Shown: positions 1 through 6,194 of the stretch, one piece after another
Position numbering within the stretch: the stretch's first letter is position 1
Layout: each line of letters starts with the position of its first letter
Assembly: GCA_025463305.1 (NCBI GenBank)
Contig: JAOBWK010000064.1
Span: 1 to 10,759, forward strand
Source of the DNA: Ilumatobacteraceae bacterium
Lineage (GTDB): Bacteria; Actinomycetota; Acidimicrobiia; Acidimicrobiales; Ilumatobacteraceae
Length of the DNA: 10,759 nucleotides
Direction of reading: 5' to 3'
Notes under the pieces: model-generated
The model's input: the letters and a program-made list of their open reading frames with translations, nothing else
What the model was told of the DNA's origin: nothing
Databases searched by the model: none
Program-made: the position numbers and the translations under genes

Positions 1-1
1 G

Positions 2-415
2 CTGCCCGGTAACTCGAACGTCGCACAGCGCATCCAGGGCTCGTTCGTCAGTGAGGAAGAAGTCCGCAGGGTCGTCAACCACTGGCGCAAGCAAGGTCCC
101 GAACCGGTGTACGTCAGCGGTGTCGAGGGTGACGAAGACGGTGGCGGCGGTGCCAGTCTGTTCTCGTCGTCCGGCGGCGGTGACGACGATGACGAGAACC
201 TCATGCGCCAAGCCGTCGAGCTGGTCGTCCGCAGCCAACTCGGCTCGACGTCCATGTTGCAGCGCAAGCTCAAGGTCGGCTTCGCTCGCGCCGGACGGCT
301 GATGGATCTGCTCGAGACTCGCGGCATCGTCGGCCCCAGCGAAGGGTCGAAAGCCCGCGCCGTGCTGATGACCGTCGAAGAGTTCGAGCTGCTCGTCGAC
401 AGCGGTGGTCTGTGA
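2..415 (+). CDS. ftsK: DNA translocase FtsK, C-terminal end (partial)
   Basis: This is the last 137 codons of an FtsK/SpoIIIE DNA translocase; the start lies before the window. The visible part opens with the end of the RecA-like motor domain (RIQGSFVSEEEVRRVVNHWR, residues 10-29 of the fragment), a segment typical of this family. An acidic, Gly/Ser/Asp-rich linker follows (about residues 40-64). The C-terminal winged-helix gamma domain comes last (about 65-137, from ENLMRQAVELV through SMLQRKLKVGFARAGRLMDLLE). In the family the gamma domain reads polar chromosome sequences and directs the hexameric motor, which clears the terminus region at the septum during division. The gene ends 22 bases before rimO and is probably cotranscribed with it. 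The assignment is firm; only the missing N-terminal part (membrane anchor and ATPase) is unseen. Confidence 0.95.
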   Translation: MPGNSNVAQRIQGSFVSEEEVRRVVNHWRKQGPEPVYVSGVEGDEDGGGGASLFSSSGGGDDDDENLMRQAVELVVRSQLGSTSMLQRKLKVGFARAGRLMDLLETRGIVGPSEGSKARAVLMTVEEFELLVDSGGL

Positions 416-437
416 CCCGCCGATAGCCTGGCGGGCC

Positions 438-1724
438 ATGGGGCAACGGTTCTACGTCGAGACCTTGGGGTGCCCCAAGAACCAGGTCGACAGCGACAAG
501 CTGATCGGGACGTTCCTCGCGGACGGGATGACCGCCACCGACGACGCGTCGAAGGCCGACCTGGTGGTCGTCAACACCTGCGCGTTCATCGAGGATGCGC
601 GTCGCGAGTCGATCGACACGATCCTGGCGCTCGAGGACCAGCGCAAGGCGGGCTCGCGGATCGTCGTCACCGGCTGCATGGCCGAGCGCTACGGCGACGA
701 GCTCGCCGAGGCGTTGCCCGAGGTCGATCAAGTCGCCGGCTTCGGCGTGTCGGTGAACGTGCTCGAGAGCCCGAAGCGCAAGCTCATCCCCGTCGGGTCT
801 GCGCCGGTGCCCACCCTCGATCTGCTCAACCTGCCCCGGCCGAAGTCGTCGTCGCCGTGGGCGTACGTGAAGATCGCCGAGGGCTGCGATCGCTCGTGCG
901 GGTTCTGCGCGATCCCGTCGTTCCGTGGTCCGCAGCGCAGCCGCGACGTCGCCTCGATCCTCGCCGAGGTCGAGCAGCTCCAGGCCCGCGAGATCGTGCT
1001 CATCGCCCAGGACCTCGCCAGCTACGGCAAGGACCGCCCCGACGAGCTCGGTGCCGGCTCCATCGTGCCGCTCGTGCGGGCTGTCACCGCGGCCACCGAT
1101 CGGGTGCGGTTGCTCTACCTCTACCCGAGCGATCTCACCGATGCGCTGATCGACGCGATCTGCGACACCGGCGTGCCGTACTTCGATCTCTCCCTGCAGC
1201 ACGTCAGCAAGCCGTTGCTGCGGCGGATGCGGCGATGGGGCGACGGTGCGCGGTTCCTGCGGCGCATCGACGACATCCGCGCCCGCGAGCCGATGGCGGC
1301 GTTCCGCAGCAACTTCATCGTCGGCTACCCCGGCGAGACCGAAGCGGATCACGATCAGCTGCTCGACTTCGTGGAGTCGGCCCAGCTCGACTGGTGCGGT
1401 TTCTTCGCCTACAGCCCGGAAGAGGGCACGTACGCGATGAACCTCGACGGTGCCGTCGACGAGTCGCTGATGCACGAGCGGCTGGCCGAGCTGCGCGAGC
1501 TGCAGGACTCGATCACCGCCGCCCGCCGCGATGCGCTGATCGGCGAGACGCTGACGGTGCTGGTCGACGAACGGGGTGTCGGCCGTAGCCACATGGAGGC
1601 GCCGGAGATCGACGGCATCATCCACGTGCCCGATCACCTCACGATCGGCGAGTTCCACGAGATCGAGATCGCCAACGCCCTCGGACCCGATCTCGTCGCG
1701 GTCGGCGCGGCCGAGGTGGATTGA
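438..1724 (+). CDS. rimO: Ribosomal protein S12 methylthiotransferase RimO
   Basis: This is a radical-SAM enzyme that adds a methylthio group to the conserved aspartate of ribosomal protein S12, using S-adenosylmethionine and two iron-sulfur clusters. The protein is 428 residues, a normal family length. The N-terminal UPF0004 domain carries its cluster cysteines at C12 (ETLGCPKNQVDSD), C48 (NTCAFIEDARRES) and C80 (TGCMAERYG). The radical-SAM CxxxCxxC is C150-C154-C157 (EGCDRSCGFCAIPSFRG). A TRAM domain occupies about residues 364-428. NTCAFI and the IPSFRG sequence after the cluster favour RimO over the tRNA enzyme MiaB. I chose ATG 438 because the protein then begins directly with the conserved start of the domain; an upstream GTG at 405 would overlap ftsK. 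The stop overlaps the pgsA start by one base (TGATG), which suggests translational coupling. Confidence 0.95.
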   Translation: MGQRFYVETLGCPKNQVDSDKLIGTFLADGMTATDDASKADLVVVNTCAFIEDARRESIDTILALEDQRKAGSRIVVTGCMAERYGDELAEALPEVDQVAGFGVSVNVLESPKRKLIPVGSAPVPTLDLLNLPRPKSSSPWAYVKIAEGCDRSCGFCAIPSFRGPQRSRDVASILAEVEQLQAREIVLIAQDLASYGKDRPDELGAGSIVPLVRAVTAATDRVRLLYLYPSDLTDALIDAICDTGVPYFDLSLQHVSKPLLRRMRRWGDGARFLRRIDDIRAREPMAAFRSNFIVGYPGETEADHDQLLDFVESAQLDWCGFFAYSPEEGTYAMNLDGAVDESLMHERLAELRELQDSITAARRDALIGETLTVLVDERGVGRSHMEAPEIDGIIHVPDHLTIGEFHEIEIANALGPDLVAVGAAEVD

Positions 1725-2293
1725 TGCCGGTCGATCCGAGCGCCGTCGCGACGTGGGCCAACCTGGTCACCATCGCGCGGATGTTCATCGCACCGGTCAT
1801 GTTCCTGGTGATCCCCGACAACGGCCGCGGCAGCTGGATCGCCGTCGTCGTCTGGTTCTTCCTCTGTGCGAGCGACGGCATCGACGGCTACCTGGCGCGT
1901 CGCCATGGCAGCACCACGTTCGGTGCGTTCGTCGATCCGCTCGCCGACAAGTTCCTGGTCCTCGTCGCGATGATGACGCTCATCGACCACAGTGTCTTCT
2001 GGTGGCTGCCCGTCGCCATCATCTTCGCTCGCGAGCTGGCGATGAGCCTGTATCGCGTGGTGGTCGGTGCGAAGGGCATCAGCGTGCCGGCCAGCAAGGC
2101 CGCCAAGGTCAAGACGCTGACCCAGCAGTTCGCCGTCGCATTCGCGATCGCGCCGCTGACGGCGGTCGACGCGACCTGGCTGTGGAAGGGCCTGCTGTGG
2201 CTGTCGATCGTTCTCGCGCTCGGCAGCTTCGCGCAGTACATGTGGAAGGCGCACCGTCACAACGAGGTCGAGAGGATGGTCCATGCGGGTTGA
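1724..2293 (+). CDS. pgsA: CDP-diacylglycerol-glycerol-3-phosphate 3-phosphatidyltransferase (PgsA-type)
   Basis: This is a membrane CDP-alcohol phosphotransferase of 189 residues. It is expected to condense CDP-diacylglycerol with glycerol-3-phosphate to phosphatidylglycerophosphate, the precursor of phosphatidylglycerol and cardiolipin. The catalytic signature runs from D51 to D75: D51-G-I-D54-G55-Y-L-A58-R59, then G67, D71 and D75. The spacing between AR and the next G is seven residues, one fewer than in the textbook motif, with no sign of a frameshift. Several hydrophobic segments (about 20-50, 77-101, 135-147, 154-170) fit an integral membrane protein. The start codon overlaps the rimO stop, and the end overlaps the cinA start by 11 bases, so the three genes are probably one operon. 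Another CDP-alcohol transferase (for example with inositol phosphate as acceptor) cannot be excluded from sequence alone, but the rimO-pgsA-cinA context and the LADKFL segment favour PgsA. Confidence 0.9.
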   Translation: MPVDPSAVATWANLVTIARMFIAPVMFLVIPDNGRGSWIAVVVWFFLCASDGIDGYLARRHGSTTFGAFVDPLADKFLVLVAMMTLIDHSVFWWLPVAIIFARELAMSLYRVVVGAKGISVPASKAAKVKTLTQQFAVAFAIAPLTAVDATWLWKGLLWLSIVLALGSFAQYMWKAHRHNEVERMVHAG

Positions 2294-3533
2294 TGTGGTG
2301 GCCGTCGGCACCGAGTTGCTGCTCGGGCAGATCATCGACACGAACTCGTCGTGGATCGGCGAGCAGCTCGCCCTGCACGGCTTCGACTCGCTGCTGCAGG
2401 TCAAGGTCGGCGACAACCTCGGCCGCGTCGAGACCGCGTTCCGGCGCACGTTGGCCGACGCCGACGCGATCATCGTGTGCGGTGGGCTCGGCCCGACCCA
2501 CGACGACCTGACCCGCGATGCCATCGCCCGGGTGATGGGTGTCGACCTGGAGGTCCACGACGACATCGCCGACCGGATCCGCGAGATGTTCGCTGTCCGA
2601 GGCCGCTACATGGCCGAGAACAACCTCCGTCAGGCCCAGGTGCCCGTCGGCGCCAGCGTGATCGTCCAGACGCGTGGCACCGCCCCGGGGTTGATCTGCC
2701 CGGTGGTGATCGACGGTGTCGAGAAGGTGATGTACGCCGTGCCTGGTGTGCCGCACGAGATGAAGGACATGCTCGAGCGGGCGATCCTGCCGGACCTGCA
2801 CGCGCGCAGCGGCGAGGTGGCCGTGATCGGCAGCCGCACGTTGCGCACGTGGGGCGACAGCGAGAGCGGCCTCAACGAGAAGCTCGATCCGATCATCGCC
2901 GAGCTCGACGCGGCTGGGAACCCGACGCTGGCCTTCCTGGCCAGTGGTTGGGATGGGCTCAAGGTGCGCCTCACCGCCAAGGCCACCACCCAGGCCGACG
3001 TGGATGTGCTGCTCGACCACTGGTCGGCGCGGGTGCAGGAGATCGTCGGCGAACACGTCTTCGGCTTCGACGACCAGACGATGGAGTCCGTGGTGCTCGA
3101 CATGCTGCGCACGCGCGGCCTCACCCTCGGCCTCGCCGAATCCGTCACCGGTGGCCTGGTGGCCGGCCGGCTGACCGGCATCCCCGGCGCCAGCGAGGTG
3201 CTGCGCGGTGGCATCGTCTCGTACGCGAGCGAGGTCAAGTTCGACGTGCTCGGGGTGACGCCGGGGCCTGTGGTGAGCGAGTCGGCAGCGGGTGAGATGG
3301 CCGTCGGCGCGCGCCGCGTGCTGGGTGCCGACGTGGCGCTCGCGCTCACCGGCGTGGCCGGCCCGACGGAGCAGGACGGCATGCCCGTCGGCACGTTGTG
3401 CATCGGTGTCGCCATCGGCGATGCCGTGCACACCACGATGACCCGCCTGCCCGGAGTGCGCGATCAGATGCGGCAGATGAGCGTGATCACGGCGCTCGAC
3501 TTCCTCCGCCGCCAACTCGCTGCGCTCGACTGA
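2283..3533 (+). CDS. cinA: CinA family protein (competence/damage-inducible; nicotinamide-nucleotide amidase)
   Basis: This is a full-length two-domain CinA protein of 416 residues. The N-terminal MoaB/MogA-like (COG1058) domain spans about 1-170 and begins VVAVGTELLLGQIIDTNSSW, with the signature GGLGPTHDD at 67-75 and PGVPHEM at 154-160. The C-terminal CinA domain spans about 265-410, with LAESVTGG (284-291), an Arg-Gly-Gly segment near 308-310 and ALTGVAGP (354-361). In characterised members the C-terminal domain deamidates nicotinamide mononucleotide and the N-terminal domain can hydrolyse ADP-ribose, so the protein belongs to pyridine-nucleotide salvage. Historically it was linked to competence and sits near recA in many bacteria. 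The gene starts inside the end of pgsA and is the last gene of this rightward cluster. Its stop lies 21 bases from the stop of the oppositely oriented gene at 3555. Confidence 0.93.
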   Translation: MRVDVVAVGTELLLGQIIDTNSSWIGEQLALHGFDSLLQVKVGDNLGRVETAFRRTLADADAIIVCGGLGPTHDDLTRDAIARVMGVDLEVHDDIADRIREMFAVRGRYMAENNLRQAQVPVGASVIVQTRGTAPGLICPVVIDGVEKVMYAVPGVPHEMKDMLERAILPDLHARSGEVAVIGSRTLRTWGDSESGLNEKLDPIIAELDAAGNPTLAFLASGWDGLKVRLTAKATTQADVDVLLDHWSARVQEIVGEHVFGFDDQTMESVVLDMLRTRGLTLGLAESVTGGLVAGRLTGIPGASEVLRGGIVSYASEVKFDVLGVTPGPVVSESAAGEMAVGARRVLGADVALALTGVAGPTEQDGMPVGTLCIGVAIGDAVHTTMTRLPGVRDQMRQMSVITALDFLRRQLAALD

Positions 3534-3554
3534 ACGGCCCTCTTCGCCCGACTC

Positions 3555-3950
3555 TCACGCTGCGAGCGATTCCCTGGCGTAGATCTCGTCGCCGTCGCGG
3601 CACACGACGGTGCCGACGGGGTAGGCCTGGGCGACCTCGATGATCGCGTCGACCTGCGATTCGATCATCGTGATCTGGCTCCGGATCGGCGCATGGTCCA
3701 GCCAGCCGCCACGGTGCAGCGAGTCGTTGACGGCATCGGTGAGCTCGCGCCAACCGATGTGGGGCAGGTCGACGACCAACGCCGTGGTGGTGGCCCGCGA
3801 GCTGCCGAGCCCGGGGAAGCCGCGCGAGCAGCCGCAGTTCACGTTGTTGCAGACCAGGCCGATCGGTGAGACCAGCTCACCGTCGACGGTCCAGCAGTAG
3901 TCGTCGGCGTCCTCGCCCTGGGTGATGTGCGTCGCCACGAGCACCTTCAT
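3555..3950 (-). CDS. Conserved actinobacterial protein of unknown function (Cys-containing, 131 aa)
   Basis: This is a soluble protein of 131 residues with no signal peptide or membrane segment. I chose the ATG at 3950 because a strong Shine-Dalgarno (GGAGG at 3957-3961 as read on the minus strand) sits six bases before it. An in-frame upstream ATG at 3986 lacks this. The N-terminus MKVLVATHITQGEDADDYCW followed by a cysteine cluster (C34, C39, C41, in VCNNVNCGCSRGF), then GLGSSRATTTALVVDL, recalls a conserved family seen in actinobacterial genomes. From memory this may be the one named DUF7715, but I could not check. The cysteines C19, C34, C39 and C41 could bind a metal. The C-terminal half is predicted mainly helical (about 90-110) and ends with a short strand-rich tail. 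It converges on cinA. No function can be given. Confidence 0.8.
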   Translation of the reverse strand: MKVLVATHITQGEDADDYCWTVDGELVSPIGLVCNNVNCGCSRGFPGLGSSRATTTALVVDLPHIGWRELTDAVNDSLHRGGWLDHAPIRSQITMIESQVDAIIEVAQAYPVGTVVCRDGDEIYARESLAA

Positions 3951-3956
3951 CTGGAT

Positions 3957-3961
3957 CCTCC
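3957..3961 (-). promoter_or_regulatory. Ribosome binding site of the gene at 3555-3950
   Basis: Read on the minus strand the sequence is GGAGG followed by ATCCAG and the ATG at 3950. This is the strongest Shine-Dalgarno match near the gene and fixes its start. A 6+6 inverted repeat (GATGTC at 3970-3975, GACATC at 3982-3987) lies just upstream and could form a hairpin in the leader. Confidence 0.75.
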
Positions 3962-4043
3962 GTTCGTGCGATGTCGATGGGGACATCCTGACGAAGGGGT
4001 GCGCGGGTCGGGCCCGGCGGACGCCGCGTGTGCGGCATCGAGT

Positions 4044-4081
4044 GACGGCTCCCAGTCACGGGACGGCGGCAGGGAGCCGTC
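4044..4081. repeat. Perfect 10-base inverted repeat (hairpin or operator) between the 3555-3950 gene and tRNA-Arg
   Basis: The left arm GACGGCTCCC (4044-4053) and the right arm GGGAGCCGTC (4072-4081) are perfectly complementary, separated by 18 bases. There is no U-run on either side, so it is not a standard intrinsic terminator. A smaller stem, GCCGC-GTGT-GCGGC, lies at 4023-4036. Both sit 75-130 bases upstream of the leftward gene at 3950, so they could be a leader structure or a regulator site for it. The stretch 3951-4235 holds no convincing gene. Confidence 0.55.
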
Positions 4082-4196
4082 GTGAACAGCGTATGCCCGC
4101 TTGTGACCGACCATGACCATCGTGACGGAGGTCGCCATGCGATTTCTTGCGGACCGCCGCGAATCGCCGTCGAACGGCTCCGCCGGTGTCGTCTTG

Positions 4197-4202
4197 TACG
4201 CT
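4197..4202 (+). promoter_or_regulatory. Possible -10 element of the tRNA-Arg gene
   Basis: TACGCT matches the TANNNT form of actinobacterial -10 boxes and ends 33 bases before the tRNA, a suitable distance. No good -35 box is present 16-18 bases upstream, so this is only a candidate. Confidence 0.25.
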
Positions 4203-4235
4203 GCTCGGACACCAGGGACTGCGTGTGCCCTGCTG

Positions 4236-4312
4236 GCCCTTGTAGCTCAGCTGGATAGAGCACCGGACTTCTAATCCGACGGTCGCACGTTCGAATCGTG
4301 CCGGGGGCGCCA
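4236..4312 (+). tRNA. tRNA-Arg (anticodon UCU), CCA encoded
   Basis: A full cloverleaf can be drawn by hand. The acceptor stem is 4236-4242 with 4302-4308, the D stem GCTC/GAGC is 4245-4248 with 4258-4261, the anticodon TCT is 4270-4272 in the loop CTTCTAA, and the T stem GCACG/CGTGC is 4285-4289 with 4297-4301 around TTCGAAT. The discriminator is G4309 and CCA is encoded at 4310-4312. It reads AGA/AGG arginine codons. The D and T stems are perfect. The acceptor stem has two G-U pairs (4240-4304 and 4241-4303), and the outermost anticodon-stem pair is C4263 opposite A4279, a mismatch. The gene is the likely attachment site of the integrated element that begins immediately downstream. Confidence 0.95.
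4270..4312 (+). other. Probable attachment site end (attL-type) in the tRNA-Arg 3' half
   Basis: A tyrosine recombinase gene starts 74 bases beyond the tRNA and points away from it, the usual layout of an element integrated in a tRNA 3' half. The exact core cannot be set because the matching direct repeat at the other end is outside the window; I found no second copy of the T-loop/acceptor segment here. The interval given runs from the anticodon to the CCA end, the range used by known tRNA-directed integrases. Confidence 0.5.
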
Positions 4313-4347
4313 CAAAAGACCAGCTCAGAGCATGTCTTCCATGAGGG

Positions 4348-4379
4348 CTCTTGACAAGAGTGGGGACGTTGGGGACGAT
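4348..4379 (+). promoter_or_regulatory. Candidate integrase promoter with palindrome over the -35 box
   Basis: A perfect TTGACA (-35) lies at 4351-4356. After a 17-base gap comes GACGAT (4374-4379), which keeps the A at position 2 and T at position 6 of a -10 box. Transcription would then begin about at the ATG 4387, giving a leaderless message, common in actinobacteria. The -35 box sits within the perfect odd palindrome CTCTTG-A-CAAGAG (4348-4360). The gap contains a tandem GGGGACG repeat (4362-4368 and 4371-4377). Binding of a regulator to either would block the promoter. The weak -10 keeps this tentative. Confidence 0.45.
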
Positions 4380-4386
4380 TGCTCAC

Positions 4387-5454
4387 ATGAGCATCGAACG
4401 ACGGGGCACCAAGGGCTCGTACCGGTACCGCGGTGTCGTCAGGTTCGCGGGCCAGAAACAGCACACCTCATGGGTGAAAACTGAAGCCGAAGCACGCATG
4501 GCCGAGAGCGCACTGCACACGGAATTGGGTGGTAACCCGAAGCCGACCGGTCACACGGTTGCCGAGCTCGCGGCGGGCACGATCGCTGATCTGACCGGCC
4601 GGCGGTCTCCAGGGACGATCAGCTTCTATCGAGAGGGTGAAGCGCTGATCCCGCCAGCGTTCGGGAGTCGCGACGTGTCGAGCGTGAAGCCTCTGATCGT
4701 CGACGCGTTGTACCGCCAGCTCCGCACCGCAGGCGCGTCCGAACACAAGATCAACAAGGTCCACAAGCTGCTGTCCGTGTCGTTCTCTCGGGGAGTGAAG
4801 TACGGCTGGTGCGCGTCGAATCCGTGCAGCGCCGCCGACAAGCCTCAGGCTCGGGCGGCGGAGATCGTCCCACCGTCGCCCGAAGACGTGCGCGCCTTGC
4901 TGGCGTGCGCGTCGGACGTGAATGCAGACCTAGCCGTGTGCTTGCGGTTGGCTGCCGCAACCGGCATGCGCCGCGGCGAGCTGGTGGCGCTGCAGTGGCG
5001 TGATCTCAACAAGCTGTCGCTGACGATTCGTCGGTCGCTCGTGGAAGCTGATGGCGGCCTTCATGTTCGCAACACGAAGACGGGCAGTCGTGGCCATCGA
5101 TCGATTCGCATCGGAGCAGACATGGTCGCTCTTCTCGAGGCGCTTCGAGAGCGGCAGGCGGCGTATTGCGAGACGGCCGGTGTTCCGGTGCCCGAGTGGT
5201 GCTTCAGTCACGACCTGGAAACGCCGTGGAGGCCCGAGTACCTCACGACGGCGTTCGCTCGGCTGACGTCGGACTTCACCCTGCATGGGCTCCGGCACTT
5301 CCACGCTACGCAGCTGTTGGCTGCCGGTGTCCCCGTAGCCACTGTCTCACATCGCCTCGGTCACTCGTCGCCGGCAGTGACGCTGAACACCTACTCGCAC
5401 TGGATTCCAGCAAGTGACGAGTACAGCGCAGAACTCATCGAGCAGCTGTTGTAG
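4387..5454 (+). CDS. Site-specific tyrosine recombinase (integrase)
   Basis: This is a phage/ICE-type integrase of 355 residues that would insert and, with a directionality factor, excise the element at the tRNA-Arg. The arm-type DNA-binding N-terminus spans about 1-50, with basic and aromatic residues (GSYRYRGVVRF). The core-binding SAM-like domain is about 57-150. The catalytic domain is about 160-355. All active-site residues are visible: R195 (TGMRRGEL), K231 (NTKTGSRG), H300 and R303 (LHGLRH), H326 (RLGHSS) and nucleophile Y336 (LNTYSHW). The gene therefore looks intact and functional. I chose ATG 4387 because it directly precedes the arm domain; TTG 4351 in frame would sit inside the likely promoter. 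No strong Shine-Dalgarno is present, consistent with a leaderless transcript. The tail overlaps the convergent helix-turn-helix gene by 20 bases. Confidence 0.93.
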   Translation: MSIERRGTKGSYRYRGVVRFAGQKQHTSWVKTEAEARMAESALHTELGGNPKPTGHTVAELAAGTIADLTGRRSPGTISFYREGEALIPPAFGSRDVSSVKPLIVDALYRQLRTAGASEHKINKVHKLLSVSFSRGVKYGWCASNPCSAADKPQARAAEIVPPSPEDVRALLACASDVNADLAVCLRLAAATGMRRGELVALQWRDLNKLSLTIRRSLVEADGGLHVRNTKTGSRGHRSIRIGADMVALLEALRERQAAYCETAGVPVPEWCFSHDLETPWRPEYLTTAFARLTSDFTLHGLRHFHATQLLAAGVPVATVSHRLGHSSPAVTLNTYSHWIPASDEYSAELIEQLL

Positions 5455-5644
5455 CTGCGGTGGACTGCTCATGAGCCTCGACGGCGTGCGTTGCGAATCG
5501 CAATGCTCGAGCGCCAGGAAGCAGCGGCCGAATCGGGAACGTGTTCGCCCGCACCTGGCGCTGGATGGTCTTCGGATGGATCTGCCAGCGCTCGGCGAGC
5601 TGCTCCACCGTCATCGAGTGGCGGGGCTCAGGAATCAAAGTCAT
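5435..5644 (-). CDS. Small helix-turn-helix protein, excisionase-like
   Basis: This is a 69-residue protein whose central part (MTVEQLAERWQIHPKTIQRQ, residues 11-30) is the MerR/excisionase-type helix-turn-helix. It is followed by a wing-like segment (about 31-52, ending ALRFATHAVEAHE). The fold is used by Xis directionality factors and by small helix-turn-helix DNA-binding regulators. Its place beside the integrase, converging on it with 20 bases shared between the two 3' ends, favours a role as recombination directionality factor or integrase regulator. The start could be the ATG at 5644 (69 aa) or the in-frame ATG at 5614 (59 aa), which begins exactly at the conserved domain. Neither has a clear Shine-Dalgarno. 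The domain call is good; the excisionase role is inference. Confidence 0.7.
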   Translation of the reverse strand: MTLIPEPRHSMTVEQLAERWQIHPKTIQRQVRANTFPIRPLLPGARALRFATHAVEAHEQSTAATTAAR

Positions 5645-6194
5645 CGGGCGCGCCTGCCGGTCCACGGGACATCGCTGAACTCGCCCTTTGGGCCGCGGAC
5701 TGTCAAACGAGCCGATCTCACCTCTGACAACTGGGTGGCGACCTGCGAGGTCGGGGACGGAACATTCAGCCAGCCGAATGCAAAGGACACTGAGCACCGA
5801 TGACATACGCGCCGATCTGGCGCGCCAGACGCTGCCGGAGCTTGGGTTGTTCTGCGCCGCGCGTTATGCGCTGCGTTCACCGATGTCGGGCGCATCAGGG
5901 TCGTTTCCGTAGAGGCGCGTGTGCGTCGACGCGTGCTCGTTAGCGTCACGCGTGATGTCCTCGCTCAGTGTGAGCTGTACGCGCTTGGTCACTTGACCTC
6001 AGGCGCCGATTCGTTGCTCTCAGCGACTGGACGGAGTCCAACTTCGTGGACATGGTGCGCTTTCAAGGCGGTCACGATGCGTTGGGAGACCAGGATCCGT
6101 CGGTGCGCAACGGAGTCGGCGCCGAACCATTGAAGTGGTCGGACATTACGCTGCGTTCGGATTTGTCGACAGCGGGGGAGATCGAGCGACGGGG
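5645..6194. other. Gene-poor stretch with possible decayed coding and a 14-base palindrome
   Basis: No convincing intact gene is visible in these 550 bases. Three short plus-strand reading segments have actinobacterium-like codon use but no recognisable domain. One runs 5778-5912 (about 44 codons). One starts at a GTG at 5921. One is open from about 5974 to 6255 and overlaps the tail of the ImmA gene; it contains DMVRFQGGHDALGDQDPS. The last two are in different frames and could be the pieces of one frameshifted gene. The stretch also separates the excisionase-like gene from the leftward ImmA cassette and should hold the promoter for the former. Confidence 0.3.
5816..5829. repeat. Perfect 14-base palindrome, possible operator
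   Basis: TCTGGCGCGCCAGA is its own reverse complement. It lies 172 bases upstream of the excisionase-like gene start in the gene-poor stretch. It is a plausible dimer-binding operator, though GC-rich genomes yield such palindromes by chance. Confidence 0.4.

Noticed and set aside
270..1658. Long minus-strand open frame of 462 codons opposite rimO
   Set aside because: It is antisense to an unmistakable rimO, has a low-complexity Arg/Glu/His-rich translation and no domain; a mirror effect of GC-rich codons.
2109..3515. Long minus-strand open frame of 468 codons opposite cinA
   Set aside because: Antisense shadow of cinA, with His/Asp/Arg-rich composition and no recognisable family.
5430..5475. 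Bidirectional terminator at the integrase/HTH overlap
   Set aside because: Only a 5-base stem (CAGCT-GTTGT-AGCTG) without U-runs; too weak to call.
5641..5949. Minus-strand frame of 102 codons upstream of the excisionase-like gene
   Set aside because: Thr/Arg-rich translation with no domain, and it conflicts with the expected promoter region.
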